Origin: Platynereis dumerilii
Lineage: Eukaryota; Annelida; Polychaeta; Phyllodocida; Nereididae
Assembly (NCBI GenBank): GCA_026936325.1
Contig: JAPTHN010000001.1
Location: forward strand, 9,868,681-9,932,680
Direction: 5' to 3'
DNA length: 64,000 bases
The notes beneath the pieces are model-generated. The model saw only the letters and a program-made list of their open reading frames with translations, did not search any database and was not told the origin of the DNA. A program made the position numbers and the translations under genes. This document shows positions 22,505-34,332 of the stretch, one piece after another (within the stretch, counting starts at the first letter, position 1; every line of letters starts with the position of its first letter).

Positions 22505-23927
22505 GGCGCCACAGAGGTGTCTCCGGAAAAGTTAATGCCAGCCAGTTCTTTTAATGTCAAATATTGTCAGGAAACATATTTTAGATATTCCCATTGTCAA
22601 TATTGTTCCATGGGGTTTTTCGTGTAGGTCATTTTGGATTAACCTCTAAAATGTGTAAAATTATGCTTTTAGCAATATTGTCACTTAAATTGACTCACTT
22701 TCTGTGTTAAAGCAGCCATTACTCTATCATACTTTATGCAAGTGGAAAAAATGATTTACAGAATTAAACTTTAAAAGCCAGAGAGTTATTCTTTCTTATG
22801 GTGTAAATAGTATGCTTGTAAGACACTTGTGCTGGATGTCATAAAAATATTGAAAAATCTTACTTCGTAGGGTAGTAATTTCCTTGACAAGCATACAATT
22901 ATCTCATAACTAATTTCACTTTTTTTTTACTGCAAAAACATCTCAAACCAAAAGCTGGATAGCCCTTGATGTCAACTTTCATTTAGCACTTTAATATTCT
23001 TGTTACTTGAACTGTACCCAGTCAAAGCTGAATAAATGTTGCTGTTAGTGTAAAAAAAAAACTCCTCGGAAACACAAGATCCTCCCATTTATTTTCAATT
23101 CTACTCATTCTAATCACTAGATGACTCATTCATAACATGCCAAAATGGATTGCCCTTGATGTCAGCTTTCATTTGGCACCTTGGTCAATTTAAGTGAAAA
23201 CATTGCTAAAAGCGTACTTTTACACATTTTAGAGGTTAATCCAAAATGGCCTACACGAAAAACACCATGGAACAATATTGACAATGGGAACATCTAAAAT
23301 CTTTTCCTGACAATATTTGACATTAAAAGAACCGGCGGCATTAACTATTCCAGAGGGTGCATGCCATGGAACCCCCTCTTGCAACATGACTAGTGGTTCT
23401 ACCGACCTGTGCTGCTGAAAGGTCACAGAATCACAAATCTAAATCTTTAAAATAGCACAGCTCATCAAATAATCATCTCTTACAGACATGTTATACCTCA
23501 TTTGAAAGCTTATATTCAGTGCTTTTCAAATAAGATCATCACAGAGAGGTACTGGTTAACTGGCTGATGTGGAATAAACTGAAAAAAATGTGAAACACAT
23601 AATAAAAGTGATTTTTTGTAACTATTTGGCCATTATGAGGTGATATTTACAATTTAGAAAGAAATCAATGTCATTTTCAGATTCTACATGTCCAAAAACA
23701 TATAAATAGATGTGCCATTTGTGAATGTAGCTTGAATAGTTCCTGAGATATTTAAACTTGTAATTTCTAAGAGTCGTTTTTCTGTCGTCAACTTCAATTC
23801 AAAATGGCCACCGTAAAAACCCCATGGGACAATGATAGTCATGTTAACATTGGTTTTTTGTTAAAAGGACATTATTAGGGTCCCATTAAATATTCACACT
23901 GGTGCAGGGGGACCCCTCTGTGGCGCC
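22505..23927. mobile_element. Inverted-repeat element with three related arms
   Basis: The outer ends are GGCGCCACAGAGG (22505-22517) and CCTCTGTGGCGCC (23915-23927). The left arm continues through TTCTTTTAATGTCAAATATTG, TTCCATGGGGTTTTTCGTG and ATTTTGGATTAACC. The same words return inverted at about 23185-23390 at high similarity, and again, more diverged, at about 23780-23900. This looks like an element with a second copy or rearranged arm inside it. No long open frame. Confidence 0.65.
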
Positions 23928-24216
23928 CGACTAGTTATATAACGTCCAACAAGCAAAAATGTGTTCTCCAGAATATTAGCTTTCCGATGGTGTGTGTCTT
24001 AAAAACTCCCAAGGGGGAAGGGGGGGGGGTGTTGGTGGCCCGCAGACTAAATATATTAGAAAGTAATTTACACCATTTTGAAAACCACAGGAATGTGACA
24101 TGGTAGGAATGACACTGGCTGACCAGGAACTCATGAATATGTAATTTTCACAAAGATGAGTGACTTTTGTAGCTTGTGTGGGCAGGGGTTGTCTTGGAAG
24201 GGTGCTTGGAGGAGAC

Positions 24217-24415
24217 CCATTCAATTATCCAGGGGGGTACCTAGTTTCGTTTATTTTAAAAATAAATAATTCTTGCTCAGTTTTGGCGAAATGAATAAAT
24301 TGCTTGATTTAGGAATGAATATTCAGGGATTTAAATAAATAAATACTGGCATCATTACACTGAAATGAATAATTTCCCACCGAGGACAACGCCAAGCCCC
24401 CTCTCCCGGTCACAT
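24217..24415 (-). repeat. Dispersed repeat R4, copy 1
   Basis: Repeated words of the GAAATGAATAATTTC/AAATAAATAATTC kind, GCTCAGTTTTGGCGAAAT and GGGGGCTTGGCGTTGTCCTC (minus) match 36390-36690 and 51150-51352. Confidence 0.65.
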
Positions 24416-24687
24416 GCTTACATGTACCATCTCATTCTTTTTGTACTTTTATTTCCAAATTTAGGATCTCATATTTTAGCCTGCTTGCTGGCACATTCCT
24501 GTCCACCGACCTAGAACTATTTGTGCAACAACCGAAATGTGAATACAATATACATATGACAGCCATAGCAACTCCATGATTGATGATTATTAAAAGCACA
24601 ACATTTACATTTCGTCAAATAAATACAATATATTCAATCTGTTAATCCAGCACTTGGCAAACCTAGTGACCATTAAAGTATGTGGTA

Positions 24688-24879
24688 CACTCTAAAAAAT
24701 TTCGGGACAAAATTGGTTTTTTAGATTCAAAATGGTTTTTTTGAAAAACCAAATTTCAATGCAAAAAACCAACATGGATTTTATAAAAAAATCCATGTTG
24801 GTTTTGCATTGAAATTTGGTTTTTCAAAAAACCATTTTTGAATCTAAAAAACCAATTTTGTCTGAAATTTTTTAGAGTG
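24688..24879. mobile_element. Palindromic MITE (CACTCTAAAAA ends), copy 1
   Basis: CACTCTAAAAAATTTC and GAAATTTTTTAGAGTG form the ends, with TA at 24686-24687 and 24880-24881. The arms of about 85 bp contain CAAAATTGGTTTTTTAGATT and meet at AAATCCATGTTGG. It has inserted directly beside an R3 block. A second copy is at 28953-29116. Confidence 0.9.
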
Positions 24880-24881
24880 TA

Positions 24882-25060
24882 TGGCTCCACAACGAGTTGA
24901 CATGTGGCCCTTTGGTTGGCGCAGCAGTAATGCAATTATAGAAACACTGACCAGGTTCATTATTAGGTCTTTCAGTGAATTAATGGCCCTGGTGACCTCA
25001 TTAAGTTCCCATTCAGTTCCTCTACTGTCCAGAAGGCCAGATTACTGAAACGAGCAAAGA
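24882..25060 (+). repeat. Dispersed repeat block R3, copy 4
   Basis: CAGTAATGCAATTATAGAAAC, GTTCATTATTAGGTCTTTCAG, GTGACCTCATTAAGTTCC and CAGAAGGCCAGATTAC match the other R3 blocks. Confidence 0.65.
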
Positions 25061-25512
25061 ATATCCAATCATTCTCACTATTTGGACTTTATGGTAGGAG
25101 TAGGTTTGCCTTACTTTCAAGACCTTTTCGACACAATATTCAATTGGTATTAGGGCTGTCACGAAATTGTTGTAATTCGATATATCTCAATGTTTTGCAT
25201 TGAAATACAAATATTTTCTTGAAAACTTAATATTGAGGTATGTATTGTATCGTGACACCCATAATTGTATCTATAGATTGTTTGAAAACACCAAGACATC
25301 CTAAAAAATGATCTCCTTACTGAAAATGGATATTTAAAGCTCTGTATGAGGACTATATAGTGGCGCAGATGGCTTTTCACAGAATATAACTCCTCCAGAA
25401 TTGGCTTGCGGTACACACTCGTCCTACATTATGGTCATCCCGGTCATTTTTCACGAATGCCTTTGTGTTAGAAAACAAAATTAATGGTGTATGTCTGGAG
25501 TAATAAATGCGA

Positions 25513-25660
25513 ATAGATGAATGAATGGATGATTTGGGCCTTATGTCCTGTACGTATTAATGCATGGTTTATTAAGACAGAAAGATGACACTGGCATGTG
25601 GTGAAGTATGATTTAAACAGCTATCCAACAACTCCAACATAAGTCCAGGAGAACCAGCCA
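25513..25660 (-). mobile_element. SINE-A, diverged partial copy
   Basis: ATGAATGGATGATTTGGGCC, TTATGTCCTGTACG and AACATAAGTCCAGGAGAACC fit the body and tail. The tRNA-like head is lost. Confidence 0.55.
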
Positions 25661-26957
25661 ATGCGAAAATTTGCAGGTCCTAGTGTGGATGCCACTTACT
25701 TTGTTGGAATTTTTCCTCTTTGAAGCCAAATGCTAACCAGTCTCAAAGCTTTGGTATTGTGATTTCATGTCTGTAATAAGATGAAATGTCTCTCTCCCTT
25801 TTTCAAACATTAATCCAAAGACTTCAGCAGGTTATTAATATAATTGAAAAGTTAGGCATACCATTTTACAGGGACTGTGAATAAATTTAGTGCAAAATCT
25901 ATGCATAAATTCTGCTTTTGAATTTGATCTTTTCTTTGTTGTCATCATGATTTTATCTGCAATTCTCCTAATTCTAGGGGCGTTCAGAAATTTCTGACCA
26001 TTTTTTTGCAGACCTTTCTCTTCGACGCAGCTAAATTTTCTTCTATTTTCCCCACAAAAAGTTGTCTGGGGGAGGGGCAGGGTATTCTAGTTTTCTTTAT
26101 TTTATTATGAGTAGTTTCACACATATGTTATATTATATATTTATGTATTGTATGCTTAGTATATTTTGTTTTAATTCTGTTTACATGTTCTTCGGTTATT
26201 TTTAGTTGTAAATGGCCAAAGTCTGTTATTCATTTGAAAACCAGAATATGGATGAAGGTTTTTATTTTGTATCCTTGGCTTGCAATAAACAATAATATAT
26301 TCCCATTTGGCCTCATTTGTTTTTCTGATATATCTGTTTAAATTATCCAGGAAGAGAATATAGGCTGAAAATGTTTCGAAACTTGACTAAAAACGTTTTT
26401 AGTAGGTCATTATTTCATGCCTGACGCACACAGGTGTATGCTTGTTATATTGCGCGTACTTTGTGTTTATGAAATATATAATTCCAAATATTTGGATATT
26501 TAATTTGATAGACAAACACAAAAGGACAAAAACCTGGATGTATAACACATTAAAGACCTGGAACGAAGATATTTCATGATGAAAAAATAAGAGAAAATTC
26601 ATAATTTACAATTATGTGGCAATCAGATTGTGAAATCACCCTCTGATTTGACCAAGTTTTCCTGAGAACTTCAATTTCTGCAGTGAGAATACACGTTTTA
26701 CATATATCTTTAAATCTTCCTGGCTTTAATGTCTATGGATATAAAAAATTCTTGGCTGGTAAAGACCTAAAGTGTTCTTGTTCTGCCTGCCTGGCTATAT
26801 ACATGATTTGAAAGTGGCTCATTTTATATCATCCGAGAATGAAACGTTGTTATTGACATGAGACATTAAAAGTACACAGGGGGTTGCAAACGCAATAGTG
26901 GCAAGAAGTACATTTTATTGCAACATTTTAATGTCACTCTTATAATATCAAGAAGTC
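25661..26957. other. Upstream region of the PPxY gene, no clear promoter element
   Basis: AT-rich, with no repeat copy recognised. Just upstream of the ATG, TTATAATAT (about 26940-26948) could act as a TATA-like element, but its distance from the ATG would leave almost no leader, so I do not call it. No CpG-rich promoter is visible. Confidence 0.35.
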
Positions 26958-27994
26958 ATGGATATATCAATCTGTTATTGGAAATTGTTTATAATATTTT
27001 TTGTTCTGCATGAGGCAAAAAGTCGTACACAGAAAAAGACAGACACAGATTGCCCTCGCGCCAGATGTAACGATGGCCGCTGTCCGAAAAAGAGCTACGA
27101 CAGATGTCCAGAGCAGGATTGCAAAAATTTTGGGTTATACAGGCGCTGTGAAGGATCCTTGGCATGCTGGCCGATCCACAGAACTTGTCCCGGACAACCG
27201 TGTAATTCTGAAGAAGACACCTGTGCTGATGGTACTTGTGTAAAAGTCGGTCATCTGTGCGAAGATGGGAGTGTAAGAAGTTGTTACACGTTTATGTTAG
27301 TGCTCATTTATGCCTTACCTATCTTCTGTCGTGTGGTATGTGCAATTGTAGGGTGGTGTAAGGATAAGAATATATGTAAAAGGTGGCATCAAATACGACA
27401 ACGGTATTTCCGTTTTAAAAGTGATAAACCAACCAATTCTGATGATTTATATTATCCTTTATTTAAAATCTCATATCATCACAGTTACATTTGTCAGAAT
27501 AGGACATCTCATGGAAACTCAAAAAAGCAAAAAAGAGTCCATCAGACAAACAGCCGAACAAACTACCAAATGCCGAGCTTTCCACTGTCGTTGATCTGCC
27601 CCCTTCGCATGAGGATATGACATTTAATGTACCCTCTCGAATAATCTCTCAATCACCCTCTGAAATGCCCCCTGCATGTGATGACTTAGCCGCAGATGAA
27701 TCCATGGAATGGGACTCTGGGATGACCCTGACCAACCTGTCGGATGATGATTTTTCCATTGATTTACCCTCTGGATCAAACTCTGAAATTCCCCCTGCAT
27801 ATGATGACTTAGCCGCAGATTTACCCTATGGATCACCCTCTGAGATGCCCCATATTGTAACCTCCATTTCATTGTCTAATTTGAACTCTCTGAATGTTCC
27901 ACCATCTTATACAGAAGCTGTCAGTCATCCTGAACTATACCGTATAGTTCAACAAGATAACCTGCTCACCTGCAGCTGTGAATACTTTGTTTAA
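26958..27994 (+). CDS. Cysteine-rich single-pass membrane protein with PPxY-type tail (two frames)
   Basis: Not recognised by name. The first frame (26958 to 27620) starts at an ATG with G at +4. Residues 1-20 are a hydrophobic signal peptide. Residues 32-109 hold 13 cysteines, with two CxDGxC motifs (CNDGRC, CADGTC). Residues 110-133 form a membrane segment, followed by Cys and basic residues. The tail continues in the -1 frame, open from about 27503 to the stop at 27994, with PPSHED, PPACDDL, PPAYDDL and PPSYTEA: one true and one near-match PPxY inside a duplicated segment, plus a second true PPxY. PPxY motifs bind WW domains, for example Nedd4-family ligases. The architecture resembles the Shisa/WBP1/VOPP1 group of membrane adaptors, but no residue-level homology was tested. 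The frames could be joined by an intron (donor GTAAGG at 27358 or GTGATA at 27421 with AG at 27545 keeps phase) or by -1 slippage at A_AAA_AAG (27521-27527). A sequencing error or a decayed gene is also possible. Confidence 0.6.
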
Positions 27995-28510
27995 CACTAA
28001 CTTGTCTGAACACTTGTATAGAGAAACTTAGTAACTGGTCAATATTTGACATAGTGACTATATTAAGGCTGACTGTGAGCTTGAGAAATGTTATCTCAGT
28101 GATGTGTGGTGTGACTCATTAAGTGTCTGTCCTGACAGCATTGCAAGTAAAGGATATGACCTCAATAACTACTTATAGGCCATACAGCATAACATTGCAA
28201 GAATGGGGATGTGACCTCACAAGGCTGTGAATTTCTGTGGTCACCTGTAAATTGTTGACTGTAACAATGTAATTGGGAAACAAAATAGTCTTCCAGTGAC
28301 CAGATTTGGTCTCCCATTTTAAAATGCATGGATGTTACTTGGGGACCTTTTTTTTCACACATCTACATTGCGCTTTAGTTTTAAATTGTGCCAATATGCG
28401 AAACATTTCAAAGTTTCTGGCTATATTAATTATATGTTATTTTTCTTGTCCTGAACTAGGAGTCAAAATAATAATATTCCTCATCATGTAAAAACTATAC
28501 CTCCTTGTAT

Positions 28511-28516
28511 AATAAA
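28511..28516 (+). terminator. AATAAA polyadenylation signal of the PPxY gene
   Basis: AATAAA lies about 520 bp after the stop and is followed by a T/GT-rich stretch (CTTTTTTTGTTTGG), as expected of a cleavage region. I found no earlier AATAAA after the stop, so the 3' UTR would be about 540 bp. Confidence 0.6.
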
Positions 28517-28952
28517 AAAAGCCATCATTCTCATGTTCACCTTTTTTTGTTTGGCACTCTCTTTATTTGAAATTGACTAGGCCTATCTAGAGTATTACAG
28601 TCAATGAATGACGAGTACTTATATGTACATACCAGTACCAGTAGACTTCTACTCAGACATCAACTGTCTCAAAGCAGGCACTATCACGTCAATCTGTCAA
28701 TGAGTAACTTGTGACCTCATTGATACTCAGTTGGTGACTTTTTTTGACAGCATTGAAAGTGTACAATGTGACATCACAGATTGCTTACGAGTCAGAGAGA
28801 ATATCATGACATGGATAGGCAAATGGCTTCACAAGGAACATTTCAGTCCAATTAATTCTGTAAGTACTCGACTGTAACAGCCTGCTTAATTTTTCGCAAA
28901 CATGTCAGGAGCTAAATAAAGATTACATATATCAGTAAATAAGTCATAATTA

Positions 28953-29116
28953 CACTCTAAAAATTGTCAGGACAAAATTGGTTTTTTAGATTCAAAATGG
29001 TTTTTTGAAAAACTGAATTTCAATGCATTGAAATTTGGTTTTTCAAAAAACCATTTTGATTCTAAAAAACCATTTTGAATCTAAAAAACCAATTTTGTCT
29101 GAAATTTTTTAGAGTG
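28953..29116. mobile_element. Palindromic MITE (CACTCTAAAAA ends), copy 2
   Basis: It begins CACTCTAAAAATTGTC and ends TTTTTTAGAGTG, with TA on each side (28951-28952 and 29117-29118). It shares the CAAAATTGGTTTTTTAGATT arm with 24688-24879 but has lost the centre and duplicated CCATTTTGAATCTAAAAAA on one side. Confidence 0.9.
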
Positions 29117-29118
29117 TA

Positions 29119-29861
29119 TGTGCATGCATGGATGCCTTAATGTGCATTTCAGTGAATAGTCCTTCATAGCTCTTTTCAGATTGGCAGTCCACTGGAGAAA
29201 TTAATTTTCTTATTTGAAATTCGCAAACTGGATTTGCCACGTCATTGACAGTTTATTGTTGGTCTCTTTGTCTTCTTATTTTTTTAAAGTACCTTAATAT
29301 AAGTCATTAATTATTTTGTTTATTGTCACCTAAGCTGCTAGATATGATAAGCACTGAATTAACTGATCAACCATAACCCACCCAGAGAATCTGCTTAAGT
29401 GCCATAACCGAGACAAACAAAGCATTTTCAAGCTAGTGATGTCACATGACTTTGAAAGTTAATTTTGAAACTGTTCGGACCGCCAATCTGCAAACAGCTA
29501 TAATGTCAATCATTTTGTCTCCAAAATGAAAATCCCCCCCAAAAATGCTTTTTTCGTTCTTTGCTGCTTCTCTGACGTGTTGATAAATGTATAATAGACA
29601 CATGTATCTTCATGATATTCAGATTGTCAAATAAAGCTGTATATATATGATAGTGGGCTTTGTCTTAACTCTGCCACAGTGTTTACTGCAGCAGCCATAA
29701 GCAATAAATGTAACTCAGAAGTTGTTGAGGATGTCACCATGCTATATACAGTGTTATACAGGTAAAATATTGACATGCTCAGATATTTGGTTTGATTAGT
29801 CATAATCAACATGTTGCATCATAACAGATTTTGGATTCATAACTCTTTGGTTAGTCAGACA
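29119..29861. other. Gene-free stretch, nothing recognised
   Basis: AT-rich, no repeat copy identified, only short chance frames. Confidence 0.4.
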
Positions 29862-30772
29862 TCAACACTTAAAAAAACTTTACACTTATGAATCATTTTT
29901 TGGATAATGCTCATTGTAACAATTACTTATTTTTCAATGCAAAAACAACTTTCACAGCAAAGAATAATTCTTCTACAGATAATTTATTCATTCGGAGGTC
30001 CTTTTGGACTGATGACTTTTCTGCAGTGGGCTTAAATGATGCAGAGGTGCCAAAAATGTAACTTTGTGTCCGTTTTTCCCATAAAGATATAATGGATGCC
30101 TTTATTGAACAACTAAGGTCAGTGATGTCTAGGGGGGATCTGTCTCTAAGTTTGCCCACCCAGAATAATCACATTGATTGAGATCTTGTGATAATAAGGG
30201 CCATATTGTCCCACCGAGAAACTTGACAGAGCGAACCTTGATCCGGTTCTGGGCTTTCCAAGGGAGTGTGGCTGATGCCCTGTCTTGTTTGAAGATCAAA
30301 TTATGTGTAGCACTGTATCTTTTATATATCCAGGGCTTCAGACGCTCTTTTAAGATGTTAATAAGTACTTTTCCTGTGATTTCAACTCCCTGATTATACA
30401 GACGGCTTTGTTTTTAAATCTTATAATGGTCATAATGCAGACAGAACTTGTTCTAGCACCTTCTGGCTTGTGCTGAATTGTGCCTCTGTCTTTTCATTTT
30501 AATTTTATGCTTTACTTATTTTGTCTTGTGAAGCTCAGTAGCTTCAAATTGCTGGTGGGTCATGATCAACCAAGAGTAGTTAAAACGCAGGAGCTTTCCC
30601 AGCTTCCATTTTGTCTGCTATCAAAAAAGTAATGACCCGTTTTAATTATTAACCAATTTTTCAAAGATCTAACATACTTGGCTTGTTTACACAATAAGTA
30701 CCCAGGCACTGACTCAACCATGGCAGCCTGGAAAATGACATATCAACTGTAAAGTTTTTTTTGACCACCCTG
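29862..30772 (-). mobile_element. Decayed Tc1/mariner transposon, copy 1
   Basis: The right end, read on minus, is CAGGGTGGTCAAAAAAAACT next to TA (30773-30774). The left end has the matching AAAAAAACTTTACA. On minus a broken frame reads KAQNRIKVRSVKFL, then WPLLSQDLNQCDYSGW, which resembles the WPPxSPDLNPxDYxxW motif holding the third catalytic Asp of Tc1/mariner transposases. QDRA upstream may be a remnant of the QDxAPxH motif. The frame has several stops, and at about 0.9 kb the copy is internally deleted relative to a full element (usually about 1.3 kb or more). Confidence 0.8.
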
Positions 30773-30774
30773 TA

Positions 30775-31524
30775 CACCTTCTGCGACGAAAAGTTTAGTG
30801 AAAAATAATGTTTGATCATGAAAAATTTTCAGGATAACAACTTTGCGAAGTGCAATTTTAACAGTCCACTCTTTTCACATAAAAAAATCGACCGACTGAA
30901 AACACTAAACAACTTTGTGGTGTGGAACTTTATTTCATAGACTCGATTGTTGGATTTCAGGATTTTAAATTTCAGATCAAACATTTGGTATTACTTTGAA
31001 GTCACATGCCATCCAGCCTCAAAGCTTTGATAATGAAATTTCATGCATGAGTTTCTCACTTCACAATCAAATATTCAGAGAGGCTGAAATAATGGAAATC
31101 CAAAGACAATGGCTAAAGATGGTGTGGAGAGAAGACAGAAACGTGGATAGGTATATTAAAAAAAAACATCACAGAAGACACAGGTCTCTGGTCACAGCAG
31201 CTCTTTAATTGTGAATTTTTACAAGAATTGGTGAAGTTTGATTGGCTGGCTGTGCCCCTGGCTGCGCCCCTTGCTGTGTAACATAGTCTATCAATGTGCG
31301 TGGTGATATTACGGGAAGTTGCTGTTCAACAGGCAGACCATGTCAGTCATAAGGGATATTTTCATTTCTTATTCTGTGATTGGCTGTCAAGGGCATTCTC
31401 TGGTGACTAAGTTGATATCAATGCATAAATGTAGAAATATCCGTTTTGAAGTAAAATTAAGAACAACGTTCTAATCTAAACAAGAAACCCTCACAACAGA
31501 GTAAATTGCAAACGGGCAAGCTTT
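30775..31524. other. Gene-free stretch, nothing recognised
   Basis: Only chance frames (for example 70 codons at 30996-31208). No terminal repeats were detected. Confidence 0.4.
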
Positions 31525-32590
31525 ACTGAGAAGATGACAATGTCACACTTTATTCGTTTGGGACACAAACTTCAGCTATACATGTGCGAAATAAATACCA
31601 TCTTATTGGCTTGGGTAAAATAAGACAATAAAAACAAGAAGCCTTAAAAGATTATATTCTTATGACTTTATTGTTTTCAGGCTGCTGTGCTATAGTCTGG
31701 AGACTGTCAATTGGCTGGATTAGACTGTTGTCGAAGTGTAGCAGCAATTTCAAGAACTAACCCCAGGCGGAATGAACACAACGGCTTAGCAGTTCTAGAG
31801 ATAGAGAGGAAGGTGTATGGTTCAATTGCCACCTGGTGGAGTGCAAATACAGAAAATTGATTAAAATTGCTCTAGGAGCGGCCTTTCACTACATTCTTGT
31901 AGGTTCAGTGAGATAATAGTCTCTCGACTACACTTAGAGATGATTTTCACCCACTACACTGCATTTAGACTCGCATTAAACCTTGTTTGGCCAATCTTAC
32001 CTATGTGTGCACCCATGTCAGCATACATCACAAGGGAATTCCCTTTGACAGCCAATCAGAATTTAGGAGACCACAGAGCCATCTCTTGATTAAATTGGAA
32101 CCTCAGTCTGCCCTTTGGTGAGCATACTATAGCCTGTTTCCCAGCCACCACAAAACAGGATTGGTGGCCATGGGATATCCAAAGAATACTATTTATGGCA
32201 ACTTCTGCAAATATGACCGCACACGACAACTGTCATTTTCCATAGGGGGAGCTTGAACAATACACCTTGGTATAATATAACAGAATAAGGGCAAAGCATG
32301 TGAACACTGCCTGTGAACTAACCCAGAAAAGTGGTGTGGATTGTAATGAGCGGTATGAGTGGCTTTATACTGAGCGGTATGGGTGGTTTTATACTGAGCA
32401 GCATGTGTGGCTTTATACTGAGTGGCATGGGTGGCTCCAACTGGTTGGATGACTCCTGGGAGATAACATAACACGCTGAGCCAGTTGTAATCCACCCCAG
32501 CTGATTATAAGCGCATCGCCTGGAACAAAGGAGAAGCACCTAGCTTCAGATTGCTCTGTCTGAGGCAGAGAATTCTTTTTGCTGGTCTGG
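31525..32590. repeat. Composite R1-R5 repeat, longest copy
   Basis: R1 words (ACAATAAAAACAAGAAGCC, GGAGACTGTCAATTGGC) start the block. R5 words (AGAAAAGTGGTGTGGATTG, TAATCCACCCCAGCTGATTA, GGAACAAAGGAGAAGCACC) end it. The same order at 35815-36310 shows that R1 and R5 are parts of one element, here about 1.1 kb. Confidence 0.7.
32344..32434 (+). repeat. 24-bp minisatellite inside R5, about 4 units
   Basis: Units of the form GGTATGGGTGGCTTTATACT repeat four times. The sister copy at 36075 has a single unit, so this is a local expansion. It explains the QYKATHTA-like peptide repeats in minus-strand frames. Confidence 0.85.
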
Positions 32591-32759
32591 TTCCATTGAG
32601 GCATCTCTGCTATCAAAAAAAGAGATATATAGCAGCGATGCATAATACTGCTATTGCATGTATCCAATATATTTTGTAGACTGTGTTTGTCAAATTTGTT
32701 AACTAGAGTATAGCACACTCCATAAATTAGTATGCCCCAGTAACTTTTCAGTTCTTTAA

Positions 32760-33005
32760 GGAAAAAACTTTACTTGAGAGTATAAAAAAGCATCTCTTTA
32801 TTATTTTTTAATAATAGTCAGGTAATGTTTGTATTTTCGTTGGCTATTTGCCATTATTATTGATCCATACATTTATGGAGAGCTTATTAATGAAGGATTC
32901 TGAAAAATGTTGTTTCAATTTTTTTCAATGAGGTTTTGGTGGCCATGTGTAAAATTATGTTCAAGGTATTAGAGTCACATCTGACAATGTAAAACGCCTG
33001 GGTGC
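32760..33005 (+). repeat. Dispersed repeat R6, copy 1
   Basis: GGCTATTTGCCA, TTCTGAAAAATGTTGTTTCAA, GAGGTTTTGGTGGCC and AAGGTATTAGAGTCA match 35505-35715 in the same order and orientation. Confidence 0.65.
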
Positions 33006-34332
33006 TTTAACACATACCAATGGCCTTTCTCCTAGATTTGTAACTGTTTACAATCTTCATTCAATATTAGGGGTATTTCAGGAGTCTTACTGATGTTTTT
33101 GGTGGACCTTTAGATTTACGTCGGAATTTTTACTGAATTAGTTTCAGGCTTGTAGCACACTATTGTGTACACATTTTGGCCACCGATGATGAAAAATGAA
33201 AGTTGTAACACAATTAACTACTTCTTATATTTTGATAGCTAATATATTAGGGAAACTAAATCCAGAAGGATTGAGCTTAAAGACCTTTCGTTGTTCCATA
33301 ATATGGGGTGAATCGGTACACTGGGGTGAATCGTGACAGAACTAGAATAAAGGTTTATTTCTTCAAAAAAAATAACTACTTCCACTTAATCCAGGAAGTT
33401 AATTATTAGAACACTCATAACACACATACTGGAGTACATTTTACTGGGGTTTTTACATTTCTAACTGCAAACAATGAGGAGCTGCGCCTTAAGCTCCACC
33501 CTGCCAAAATTGAATTCTCCACAGTTGGTCAAAACACTTGTGCCACAAAAAGTATAAGTGTTAAAGCCACCAAACCACCAGGAAACGTTCATGATATAGT
33601 GTTGACCAACTCTGGAAAAAATTGTAACCATAGCCATAACAGCATTGACTATGCTCAACAAAACCAAGCCAAAGTCTATTTTAGTGTTATTTTTGGATGA
33701 AAGTAAATGATTGGTAAATGCAGAAAAAGCGAAATTGGGGGTCAAGTAATATGAAATGAATAATTTACATGGTTAAAACATAGTGGAAAATCAATTTAAC
33801 CTTCTAAAATTGGTAAATGATGATTAAGCACTATATATTGGGATAACGATAAATTCCCTGAAATTAAAAAGAAATGATGTGATATAATATAGAGATGAAG
33901 GTATCAAAATAAGGAAATTCGGTTCCAAATCAGTTAGAAATAGTTCTAGGGAACCAGATTATTAGACATAGTATTTGATTTTGGACGTTGGATCTTTAAT
34001 AGCAGATTTTTGGCTCACCCCAAAATATCCCAAGTAATTTTCATTTGAATATAAATGCATGGTCCATTGTAGAAAATAATTCAAATTGGCATTATTGATA
34101 TTTGATTTAATCAAGAATTACCTGTCTATTGCATAACTAGCAGAAAAATACAGTTTTTGACAATTTTCTCTCATTTATATTTTTAAAAATATGCTAATTT
34201 TGCGCATAATTGAGTTCTGATTGCTCTCTAAAATTTTTTTTAGCTTCTTAAATATATTTGCTAATGATTATTCATAAGTATCCATACTATTGGCATGACC
34301 ATGGTGACGTAGCAGCAGGATGTGTCGGTTTC
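33006..34332. other. Gene-free stretch, nothing firm
   Basis: GGGGTGAATCG occurs twice at about 33307-33336. A 94-codon minus frame at 33461-33745 has no recognisable domain. No element boundaries could be drawn. Confidence 0.35.

Noticed and set aside
27624-27872. Minus-strand frame opposite the PPxY tail
   Set aside because: Shadow of the duplicated plus-strand coding segment.
32193-32718. Minus frames with QYKATHTA repeats
   Set aside because: They come from the 24-bp minisatellite within repeat R5.
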